From assembly GCA_008694505.1 (NCBI GenBank), contig VZDJ01000052.1, forward strand, positions 7,935,955 through 7,999,954: a stretch of 64,000 nt of DNA, given 5' to 3'. The notes below the pieces were generated by a model, which saw only the letters and a list, made by a program, of their open reading frames with translations, was not told where the DNA came from and did no database searches. The position numbers and the translations under genes were made by a program. The DNA is from Cyanoderma ruficeps. Lineage: Eukaryota; Chordata; Aves; Passeriformes; Timaliidae. Below are positions 37,501-49,500 of the stretch, piece after piece. How positions within the stretch are numbered: the stretch's first letter is position 1; each line of letters opens with the position of its first letter.

Positions 37501-40500
37501 AGCAGAGCTGTGCTGAGTGCTGTCATACAAGGTTTTTTACAAAGCACCAGCTGAAGACCCTGAAGTCTAAAGAGGTGATAGAATGACAGCCTGTAGATGA
37601 AGGCTGTGGGGGGAGCAGAGTATCTATTTTAGGCTTTACACTTTCATTGGAAGAAAAGTGCCGTGTTTTATCTGTCTTATGCTTGTGATGCTGAAGTCTC
37701 ACAGGAGCCGGGTAAATTTTAACTCAGTAAATTGTTAATTACATTTATTGTATCAGTAATGGCTATGTCATGTTTACTCTTAGACCGTTAGTAGCAATTA
37801 GAAGGCAGAATCAAAAAGGATGTACAGTTAGACATTTCCTTCCTACAAGGGGCTGACAGGACCTTGACAGCAGCTGAGAAGATCCCATCTGTATAAAGTG
37901 ACTTTGGTGATTAACTGACTGCATTTGACAGTTGCTGCAAGGCTTTTTCCTCCTGTGTGCAAAAATACTTCTTGCTCCATAAACTGATGCTCAGCCAACT
38001 GCTTCTGTCATTTCTAGGATTGGGGATGACATGAAACTGACTGACCTGGAGCTGGTCAGGCTGGCTAACAATATCCAAGAGCTGCTTTATAATGCCTCTG
38101 ATATCTGCCACGATCGTTCTGTCAAGTTCCTCATGGCAAGGGCAAAGGTGAGTGAGGAGCTTGGGTCAGACTGCTGCTGGTGCCTCTTGGTGAGCATTTT
38201 CTTCCAGGTCACTGCTGTGGTCAGGGTTCTGAGGGTTCATGGCATCCATAATGGGAGCACAGGAGCTGTTTGTGCTGCCACAGGCTCTGCATGGCAGTGC
38301 TCAGAGCACACCAGTGTTAACCTAAATCATTACTAAGCAGTGTTGGTTTCTTCTTCCTATTCCTTTCTCTTTTTAATATTCTGATTTGCTGTCTTTGATG
38401 CTTCCTGCAGAGAATGAATGTCTGCTTGCACTACATTCTACCCTGTCTGTCACATGTAGGGTTAAATAATGTGCCTCTTCACACTGTAGTAGCCCTCAGA
38501 CATGCTGACTAGTTTTTTCTGTATTTCTCTTGAATTTTTGTGGTGATATTGTCTCCTTACAATGATTTTTTTTTTTTTTTGCATGCAGGATGGCTTCCTG
38601 GAGAAGCTGAATTCCACCGAGTTTGTTACTCTTTCTCGCTTGATGGAAGGTTTTATCTTGGACACTGAGCAGATCTGTGGCAGGAAAAGCATGTCCTTGA
38701 GAGGAGCTCTTCAGAGTCAAGCCAACAGATTTGTGAATAGGTTTCATGAGGAGAGGAAGACAAAACTAAGGTACCTCTGGGTAGACAATCTTTGTGTTCT
38801 TCCACGAATAATTTTATGTATCCCATGCCAGCCAAACACAAGCTTGTGTTGCCTAGAACATCAGAAAGCTTGTTGTGCTTAAAAGCAGGGGGTAAAAAAA
38901 CTGTGTTAAACCCCAGTTGGTTTAGACTTTTACTGTTTTCATAACTTGCTTTCTTCAAACTGGATTGTTCTACAGTTACCTAAATAAGTACAGTAATGGC
39001 TACAGAAAGTACACAAAATTAACATTGAAGGGCATAAGTACAGTATAAATAAGTACCTAAATAAGTACAGTAAATACCTAAATAAGTACAGTAATGGCTA
39101 CAGAAAGTACACAAAACTTAACATTGAAGGGCAGGATTGCTCTGTTTCAGGGGTTTAAGAATAATTCACTTTCAGCTGTTCTCTGGAAAAAAAAAACCCA
39201 AACCCCTTGGAGGAACAGCCTGGCCAGTAACATCTATCAAATCTGTTTGCTCTCATCCATCAAAAGCTGTTAAATTTCCAGTATTTACACATTAATTCAT
39301 TGGCAGTGATCTCATAAAGACTTTTATTGCCTGGTGTAGTTTTTGATCTCCTGTGACAGATTGAACAAATTGAGATCTCTAAACCAACACAGTGTCGTTC
39401 TGTTTTACTGCTGACAATTGTTGGCCACCTCCTTCTCATGAAGATTACTGACATAACATTTTGGGCCAGTGGGGTTTTTTTTCAGATAGTTTTTCAGCAT
39501 TACAGGCCAGAGAAGTGTCAAGACAAGGTATTTCTTTCTCAGCCTCCTCTCTTTTGTGTTCATAACCAGCCTGCTTTTGGACAACGAGCGCTGGAAGCAA
39601 GCTGAAGTTCCTGCTGAGTTCCAGGACCTCGTTGATTCAGTGTCAGATGGCAGAATTTCTCTCCCTGAAAAAAAACCAACAGGTGTGTGCCTTGCAGTCC
39701 TGCTGTGAGATGAATTTATTATCTGCTGAATTTATAATTCTGCTCTTGAATGTGGGTGGACACGCTGGATCTGTGTTTGCTTGCTGTTCTTTGGGGGGCA
39801 GAGAAGAAAGTTGATAGCTGTTCTCTTTTCTTTTTTCTCTTTTCTTTTTCTTTCCTTTTTTTTTTTTTTTCTGTTANTTTTTTTTTTTTTTTCTGTTACT
39901 GGTGTTGAAATGCCTTGTGCTGAAAGATTTATCTCTTTATTTTTTGAAAACGCCCAGAAATGTTAGCTGCCCTTTAATTCCCAGTGTAGAGGCTTGCAGT
40001 CTCTGCACAAATTCAGTCTTTTCCCACACGTGCTCAGCCCTCCTTGTATGAAACAAAGCCTGCTCCTTCCCACTGCTTCATCTGCCAGTTCAGATGAAAG
40101 ACAACATGCCATGTGGCTGCTCATGGAAGGGAAAACTCATGTTCATTCAATTATTTACCTTGCCACAGAAACCTCATTTGACCTCAGAGAAGTCACTTTT
40201 TCCTCCTCCTGCCCCACTTCCCCTGTGTGCACAGTGGGAATGCTTTAATGTGTTCTTACCTCGTGGGGATACTCATCCAATACTGCAGTGATTGGAGGGG
40301 AAGTGAATATCCAGAAGGGGAAGAAAACATGCAGAGAGGGGGAGAAAAGAGATTAGAAGGAAGAAAATACAGTGATGTCATGGTGGAGAAACCGTGATCT
40401 CCCAGAAGGAGCAGAGCAGATAACAGAGAGTGTATTAAAGCAATAATCACTCCAGTTATGGAACATGGCACCAAAATATGTTCATCAACCATTGCTTGTA

Positions 40501-43500
40501 AAATAACCTCCTGCAGCCTCCTTCAAGCAGACAACTTAGCATGAAAAACTGCATCAGTAAGAGCTTCTGTTAGGAAGCCTGAGGAGAAAGTGATTTGAAG
40601 TTAAAATGTTAATACACACAGCAAATCACTTGAGAATGTATAGTAGAAAACCTAGTGGCTTTTTCTGCCTTTCTTCTGTTGGTAACCTGTTGTATTTGGA
40701 GTTTTTAAGTCCATAATAACTGTGGGGCTATGAGATTTTTTTTTTTGATCTAAAATCATAGCAGATTTTATGCTAAAATCATACCCAAGTAACTTTACGG
40801 GTCATAAAAAATTTGATGGGTGATCAGCTATTTAATAAATATTGTAAAAGAGAGAAGTGTTTGCTACAAAGATTGTGGGTTTTTTCAAACCTTAGCAAGT
40901 GAACACTGTATTTTTATAAAGAGCATTTTTTGCACTCATTTTTAGTTCAACTCACTTCTTTTTCCTGTCTCACTGAAATATCTAGCTACTGAAGAAAGAA
41001 AGCCAGCTGAATTCCTCATTGTTGAAGGACAGAAATATGCAACAGTTGGGTAAGATGCACTCTTTTCTCTTAGCAGTGGGTTAGCTGGCAAGAACTTCTG
41101 AGTAGAACTGTGATGAATGCTAACAGCTTTAACAATCTTATTTAAGATTGCTGTTAAACTGTCTTATTTAAGCTGTTAAAGGGGCTTACAGCAAAGACAG
41201 TTTAATTATGGAAAGGCTGCAATAAAGTGTCCCCAGAGCCCTCTTCTCTCCAGGCTGGGCAGCACCAAAATACCTGACTCCACTGCTGAATGGTTGCTTA
41301 TCTTATTCAGAATAAGATATGGGCCATCTCTGCATGTGCTCTTTCTTGGTATCCTGGCTGATTTGAATTGGAAAGTGGTTTCTTAAAGCTGGTTATATCA
41401 GAGACATTTTAAAATATATGCTGCTCCCTTATTTCTTTCATTTAAAAGCATGCTGTGTTTCCAGAGACTGTGAGGCTGCAGCATTAATTATGCATGAGAG
41501 TGTTTTTGGAGAGGGAGTAAAGCCTTGGAAGATCTCACTCCCCAGAGCTCTAACATCAATTTGCACCAAAGTTAAAAGGTGTGATGTACAGGATGTCTTG
41601 GACCAGCTGTCATCTCATGAGTTGCTTCATGATGATGTGTCATTGTTAATTGGAAACAGAATCTGGTGGCTGAGAACTTGTGTGCCAGGCAGATGATATC
41701 ACTGCTGAAGAGCATTTCAGGTCGAGTAGGAGCATTGCTCAAAAGGATAAAATTTGCTTAATATATGATGTGTTTGATAACATACCTCTGCTCACTTGAA
41801 ACTTGTTATATTTAGCTCTGCGAGGCAGTTGAGAGCTTCACAGTGCAAATATTTGTTTCATTTCTACACACTTCTACATCCAGTTTCACTGCATCTAATC
41901 AAATGAAATGCATTCATCACAAATGCCTTGTGTTCACAAAACATTCTCCAGGTGTTTATTTGCAGTTCACTTGTCATCATCTTTCTGCACTCTACTGCCT
42001 CAAGGAAGAAAGAGATTTAACTTTTTGAAATGTTAAAATATCTACTCTGAACATTTAATCTTGCATCAATTTTTCTGCCTTCTGTGTATCTGAATTCAAA
42101 GGATCATGCTTGCTCTATGGGGAGCCTTCTTAATTCCATCCAATAGCTCCCAAATTCTCCAGTGCCTGCTGGCTTGAGAGGAAATTACAGGTGTTGAGCA
42201 TCTTTGAATATTTGGTGCTGTTTCTCCACAGCTGCCTTCTCTGTTTGTGGCTCCTTAGCATTTATTACGTATTTTTCAGAGATTTTCTTTCATATAAAAT
42301 ACTTCTTCCACACACCACCCTGTGGGATGGCTATTGGTTGTAACTATCTCTATGTAAATCTCCTTTTATGTTTCACTGGTGCTCCACATCAGTTAGTGGA
42401 TTTATTCAATGCTGTAATCTCTAGCACTGTGTTTTGCTTTCTATCAACATGACTGCCCTGACTGGTGGTTGATTTTTTCAGCATCTTTTGTGCACTGAGA
42501 CGACACATTTGGCTGTTACCTCTCTTTCAGGACAGTATTGCTGCTAATAAGAATAATCCTGGAGTACTGCCAGTGTGTGGATAACATTCCTTCCATCACC
42601 ACTGACATGCTGACCCGCCTGTCGGATTTACTGAAGGTATGGCCAAGCAGAGAACGTGTCTTTACCCTCCGTAATGCTCATGTGTTTCTGTGATTTCACC
42701 TAAACCGTAAAAACTGCCAGGGATCATTGTGTTTGCTGCTGTGCCATAAGGAAACCTTTCAAACCAAAGGAATTTTTGTGGGAATTAACTCTGGCTGTTC
42801 ACCTGGAATATTGGAAATCCCGTCCAGTAGTGTTGGACGTAGCTGCCTGTCCTTCAGGCTGGGTGTAGGGTTAATGCTGCTGAAGAAAAAGCAGTTTGAT
42901 CCCTGATGCCACAGAAATACATATCTGTATTAAGGAAGGAAATATGTCCTTTGGTTTTTACAAATCAGCACAGTCATTAGAAGCATGAAAAACAGCGTGG
43001 GGTGAAGGTTCTGTTGTAAAATGTGAAGGTGATGAAACACCAGGACCTCTTTGTCATTTATTTCTCACTAGAGAAGAGGAAAGCTGGTAAAGGCCAGACA
43101 CTGCAGAGTAAAATAACTAATCAATAATAAAAGGAGCACATTAATACACCTTAAAACTGTCATATATACATATATATACACACACACACACATATATATG
43201 TATCTATATAGGCTCCAAAGCCTAGCAGTTAATTTATGTCAAGGTTTTCACTTGTATCTTTGCCCACAAAGGTCATATCAGGTATTTGAGTTCTGAACAT
43301 GAGTATAATGATTGAAAGATAAACAGATTCAGTCTCCAAAAGGATATTTTACATAGGGTGGGGGGCAGGGGAGGGGAAGGGGAAGCAAACTCTAGGAGAT
43401 GGACCTTTAAATATTTGTCCTGTTGGTAGTTCATGTTTGAATAACCAGACACAGGAGCACTGCTCCCTGCAGTTGTCATTCAGATTCATCCACAAATTTT

Positions 43501-46500
43501 CCCTTTTAAAAGCACTATCCAAGGCAAATCAGTCTGTCTGAGCCTGCCCCTGTTCAAATCTCCTTCTCCAGCTGCTGCTTCCCTCAGGAATTGCAGCATT
43601 TTTTCACTGGTAGAATAGCAGTGGATGCATCAAACTTGGCCAGATTTGCATTTCTGCGTTACTTCCCTCTCCTTACCTTATCTCATTCTAGCTCTGTCAT
43701 TTGTGGTTTATTTCTTGGTATCCAAACATCATGTGCAGTTTAATTGTTGTATTTTTTATCTGTCAGCGAGGTGCCATCAGTTGAACAGGTGTTAAGAACA
43801 GCTAGAAAAAAACAAAAGCTCATTTATTACACTTTGAACAAAGTAGAGGCACTCCAGGTGTTCTGGCACTGTGGTTTTTGTTTGGCAGCTGTCAGAGCCA
43901 GCAGACTTTGAGAGTAACAAGAACTAGACTCGATTGTGATGGAAAATGGAAAGCATTCCCAGGTAATGAAATTCCAGGCAGTTCTGAGCTGTGGCTGCAG
44001 CCCGAGGGAAATCATGGAATCCTTTAGAATGGAAAAGACCTCAAAGATCAATCAAGTCCACTCATTTACCCAACACTGCCAAGGCCACCACTAAACCACG
44101 TGCCCAGGGCCACATCTGCACATCTTTTAAATACCTCCAGGGATGGTGACTCCACCACTCTGCTGGGCAGCCTGTTCCAATGTTTGACCACCCTTTCAGT
44201 GAAGAGAATATCCCTGATATTCTCTGAATATCCAGCCCTGGTGCAACTTGAGGCCGTTTCCTCTTGTCCTGTTGCTTGTGGAAGGAGAGACTGAGCCCTG
44301 CCTGGCTGCACCCTCCTGTCAGGGAGTTGTAGAGAGCAAAAAGGTCCCTCTGAGGTTGAGCACCACTGGCTCCCTCAGCTGCTCCTCATCAGACTTGTTT
44401 TCCAGACCCTTCTCTGGGCACACTCCAGCACCTCAGTGGTGTGAGGGGCCATTACACGTGGCTGTAATTATTTGGGTTGTTGAGGTGGTGCAGACAGGAG
44501 AAGGCTCCTGGCCTTCTGCTGGGTGCAGGGATGTTTTCCTCCCTGCAGGCACAAGGAGGAGGTGTTGCTCTGTTGCAGGCATTCTGCTCCCTCACTGCTG
44601 TGTGTGCACCAGACCATCTGGGAACAATCATTCCCACAAAAGGCACGGGACAGTACATGTGGCCAGCACCTTTCACAGACCAAGTTTTTGGTGGTTTGCC
44701 TGACAGTCAACACTAACCTGAGCTAAATACCTCAGGGGAGCTCAGGCTGTGTGAGATACTGAGCCTTTGACTCAGTGATTCTACTCTAGATTCCACACAG
44801 AGGTCTAAGAGAAGTTCTTGTATTTCTGGAGAAGATGAAGTGTTGAAAGCAGTGTAGGTTATGCCTCTCAGACCAGGGGCCACACACAGCTCTGGTTCAG
44901 TTGTATGAGGTCTGGGTTGCTTTTCTGGCTCTGGATGCACCATTCTGGCAGCCCAGAGTTGGGGACAGTGGTTCATGGTGGCTCTGTGGGCCTGACACAT
45001 TTTGTGACTGACACCAGGCAATAGCCAGAAGATGATCTCCCCTTTTTACACAAGGAGGGTTGAAACTTTGGGTTTGTTCTTGCGTTATCATGAAGAAAGA
45101 CCTGTGAAGCAGAATTAATGTCCCTGCCCTCAAAAAGGAGGTCTTTGTGAGGGCAGTCCTGTGTGTTGCAGACACAAGCTGCAAGGCAGCCTCGTCACAA
45201 TTTCTTCTGCATCTTCAGGTGCATGAGGAAAGTTTTCCCTCTCAATGTCAACAGACAGTTCTGTTCAGATATGAGCCCTGTGACATCTGCTCTGCATTCA
45301 GTGCAGGAGCTGGGGACAGCAGCAGTGGCTTTTCTGCTGCATCACCCAGCCCAGTCTGGAATATCTGCTGTCTCAAGCTGGGTGAGGAAGCAGAATTCCA
45401 GTGTAAGTAAGAATGTGCTGATAGCAGCTGTCTTACAGTCCAGAGGCTTTGTTGTGCTTTTAGTTATAAATTCTTTTCTCCTGGAAGTAAATTAGGAAAC
45501 TCTAAGCATGAGTTGTCCACTATACCTGGAATTGTGACAGGATTGACTTTTCATCTTCTGTGCATCATTTCTTAAATCCAGTGTTTAATAATGCTGCAAA
45601 CATAGGTTCAGTCACCTCAGCAGGAGGGAGTTTCAGTGCTTTCAAGTTTCCTTTAACATCAGCAGTGGAGAGGGTCGAGAGCCTGAGCAGAAACCTTTTG
45701 TCTTGATGTTTTCCCCTCTGATATTACATGGCTACTCTACTGAGGAAAACTATTGACACTCTGGAACTGGCCTTCATAAGAACTGACTTAATCTTGCAAA
45801 ATTCTATTGATGGTGTTTCTAAACTGTGAGTTTATGTAGTTGATAAAGAGGCAACATGCATTTTCACTGTCCTCCTTTTTCTCACAGTATTTCAACTCCA
45901 GAAGTTGCCAGTTAGTGCTTGGAGCCGGTGCATTACAAGTTGTTGGCTTGAAAACGATCACTACGAAAAACCTAGGTATGGATTTCTGTATTTAAAATGT
46001 CAAAGCTTGTTCCCCTGACTGTTAAAAAAACCCAAGGGCAGAAAATCCCCTAAATATCTGTGATAAGCTGTGTTTGAGTTGACACAAGAGGGTGGTAAGA
46101 CCTTGCCTGGAGTGTAGTTTTAAAACTTTCTCCTGAAATTAAGAGCCTTTGTGGGTTGGTGGGTTGGAGCAGGTGTTTAAGCTTAGAATTCCAGTGTTTC
46201 AGGGTGAGAAACTGGTGAGATTACCAATCTGCATTTTCCTTCTGGAAAGGGAACAGCCTGATGAGAACGGGACCCACAGCTGGGTCAGGATGTTTGGCCA
46301 GTGTGGTGACCACAGTGTGTGTCCTGCTGCTGGCTCAGGGCCCGTTGGAGTTGGGTTTTTTGGGATCCTGTTGGCTCTGCAGCAGCAGGAGCAGGTTCAG
46401 GGCAGGGTTTTGTACACCACTGCAGCAGAAACACTGCTGCCTTGAGAATGTGGTTGCTGAGGTTAAGTAGCTTGATGAGGCAGGTCTTTAGAGATCTCTG

Positions 46501-49500
46501 CGATTGTCTGCACGTTCTCAGGGCTCAAAATACTGAGTAAACACTCAAAGCCTCCTGTAAAATCAGTCCCTTATCCCATCTCACCAAAGCTGGGTGTGAG
46601 CAGCCAGGTTCCAGTCTGGCATCTTCACTGGGTGGGGGTTCCCAGGGAAACGAACGTGTTACCCCCCTGCTTCGAGAACAGACAAAAATCCCACCCTGCG
46701 GAATTGTGTCAGATCTGTTCCTTATGTCACAGGAGACATAAATCCACACAGAAATGATTCTTCCTGAGTAATAACCACCGTCTTTCTCTCCCTGGGTTCA
46801 CAGCCCTTTCTTCACGCTGCCTCCAGCTCATCGTACACTACATCCCCATTATCAGGGCTCACTTTGAGGCTCGGCTGCAGCCCAAGCAGTTCAGCATGCT
46901 CAGGCATTTTGACCACATCACAAAGGTAATTCTTCCAGCATTTCCCGAAACACAGAGCTCAGCTTTTCACCTGTACTCTGAAGAACGTGAATGCCACTAG
47001 AAGAATGAAACCTGCTTTCTTCCCTTACAGGATTATCACGACCACATAGCTGAAATTTCAGCCAAGCTCGTTGCCATAATGGATAGCTTATTTGACAAAC
47101 TATTATCCAAGGTAATGATGTTATGGAAATAATTATACACTCTCTAAATTGCACCTGGAGGTCTCATTGTGTACAGTCTGGATGTTTCAAATGGAATCTT
47201 AAACTTTCCTAAGCAGGGCTTGTTTGAATTTCTTTTAATTGTATAGATGGAAAGCTCTGTGCTGTTCTCAAGGAGCACGGCAACACAGGCTGGGGACAGG
47301 CTGATCAGAGCTGTAGTGAGGCAATTGCAACAGGCAGCATTTGTTTTCCTTTCTCTTTCTGTTATTTTATTGTTACTTTATGTTGTGCTTTTTCATTTCA
47401 TCTGTTTCTTTGGTCTGTCAAGCAGTGCTGACTAAACTTAGGGTGAAAAAAAAAAAGCGAAAGCATTTAAATTGGGATTTCCCACTCCTGTGGTGCTTAA
47501 TTTTTTAAAAAATACATTTATGCTCTTCTCTAAAGACCAAAATGGGCTGCTTGGTTATTGTGGTATTAAAGCTGTTGACCTCAGCTGCAGATAAAAATGG
47601 CCAGGAGATGTTGGAGTTCTTCCTGGGGCTGTTGTTTTTCCCCCTGATGATGAAGAGTTGGGTGTGGCTGTGATCATGCCAGAGCCGCTGCTGCAGCCTC
47701 CCTGTTCCCTCTGGCTGAACAACGTGCTGGGAAATGGGAAACAATTTCTTGCTTAACTTCCTTGTCTTGAGGCACTCTTGATCCCTCAGGCTGGGTGGTT
47801 GTTCCCTGGAACAGAAAGTGTTATTTTTCTGCTACTTCTCCTGTCAGAATTAGGTCATTGGTTTGGATTTTCTCTAAAGACTTTCTCAAAATGCCCCATT
47901 TCTTTTTTTCCTCTTGTGCTCAGACAAGCTTTGTTCTCTTTCACAATTCAGGCCCACATAAAAGCAGGCATCTCCTGCAATCTGTTTGTAAATGATGTAG
48001 TTACAATGATTGTTCCCTCCTGAGTTGTGCACTTCCCTGGGGAAGTGTCCCCTCCCAAAGGTGACCTGCCAGTGTGTCACCCACCCTGTAATGGCACAGC
48101 CTCTCCACCTGGGACTTCACTCTTCCTGGGACAGGTTTTCTGTGTTTCTGAAATCCTGTTCAGATCTTCCCTATCCAGAGTGGGGACAGAAGAATTTTGT
48201 TCCCTTTGTGGCAAATCTGTTGCCATCTGGTGTTTTCCAGTGCCTTTGCTTCTTAGATTTCAGGCACTGGGAGGAGGGACCTTTTTTTTGTTTTTTACTT
48301 TGCTTTCCAAGGTATTTCTGCAATGTTCTTGTGGGGTTTTTTATATTATGATGTGGTTGAACTTTTTAATGGCAGATAGATGAGATTTCAGGAGTTTCCA
48401 TTTCTTCATGGATTCTTTTCCTTGATTCTTCAGAAATTTGGATGTGCATGATCCTAGACAAGCAGGTTTCTCTGGGGAAGTTCTCAAGGGGCACATTTCT
48501 CAGAGGCAGAAGTTTTCTGTCATGGGCTGGTACCAGTGTGAAGGAGAGGGTCAGCTCACAGCCACAGGACCTGCATCTGCAATTCCTGGCTGGATCAGAT
48601 CATGCCCAGCCACCCTTTGAATTTGTGGTGTGCTAAATGGATCTTGATTCCTGACAATTATTAGCAAATCAGAGCCCCAGGTGGCTGTTGGGAGCTCTCC
48701 TACATAAACCATTTTCAAGTGGCAGAAAGGAGTTAACTGGTTGTGTGTTTATTTCCAGTATGAAGTGAAAGCCCCTGTTCCTTCAGCATGCTTCAGGAAT
48801 ATCTGCAAGCAAATGGCAAAGATGCATGAAGCTATATATGATCTCCTTCCTGAGGAGCAAACTCAGGTGAATGTTATTTTTGAGCTTCATCTCACAGCTC
48901 ACTTGCAAATCCACATGGACTTGGGAACAAGGGAGACTTCATCTGGGGAGAGGGGAATTCTTTTTTGGGTCCTGGTGAAACCCACACATTAAAGGGCTTG
49001 GCAGCAGTCACACGGACAGCTCGGGCTGAGCTGAAGGAAGTATTCCAGTGTGTGGGGAGAGCCATGAGGCACACAAAAAGAATGGATTTCAGGATTTTGA
49101 GCTGCCTTTTAATGTCTAGAGATGGCAATCCAGGAATTAGTGCTGAAATGCTATGCAAATGGCAACACTTTGGGCCTTGAGAGCAGCCCTCTGAGAGGAT
49201 TATTCTGTGACACTGCTCAGAATCAGTGGCTTCCAAAAAATCCCTAAATGTATTAATTACACACCCAAACTATACCAGATGTGCTTTTGCAGGGTTTTGC
49301 TGCAGTCATTGCTACTGCAGAACTGCAAATCTTAAAGACAGGAAGGACCAGCCCAGTCACTGATTACAAGTTGTCGTTTCTCTTTCACATGAGATCAAAT
49401 GGTCCCTTCTAGCACAGGAAGGGGATTTGTTAGGAGAAAATGTTCCAAAGCAGGTGTCCTCTAAGTGCCACACACAATGAGCAGGTGGGGGTGTCCTCTG

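Noticed and set aside
41418..41696. 92-codon plus-strand open frame in a VPS54 intron
   Set aside because: Composition looks protein-like, but there is no recognised domain, no good splice site at both ends, and the VPS54 frame is complete without it.
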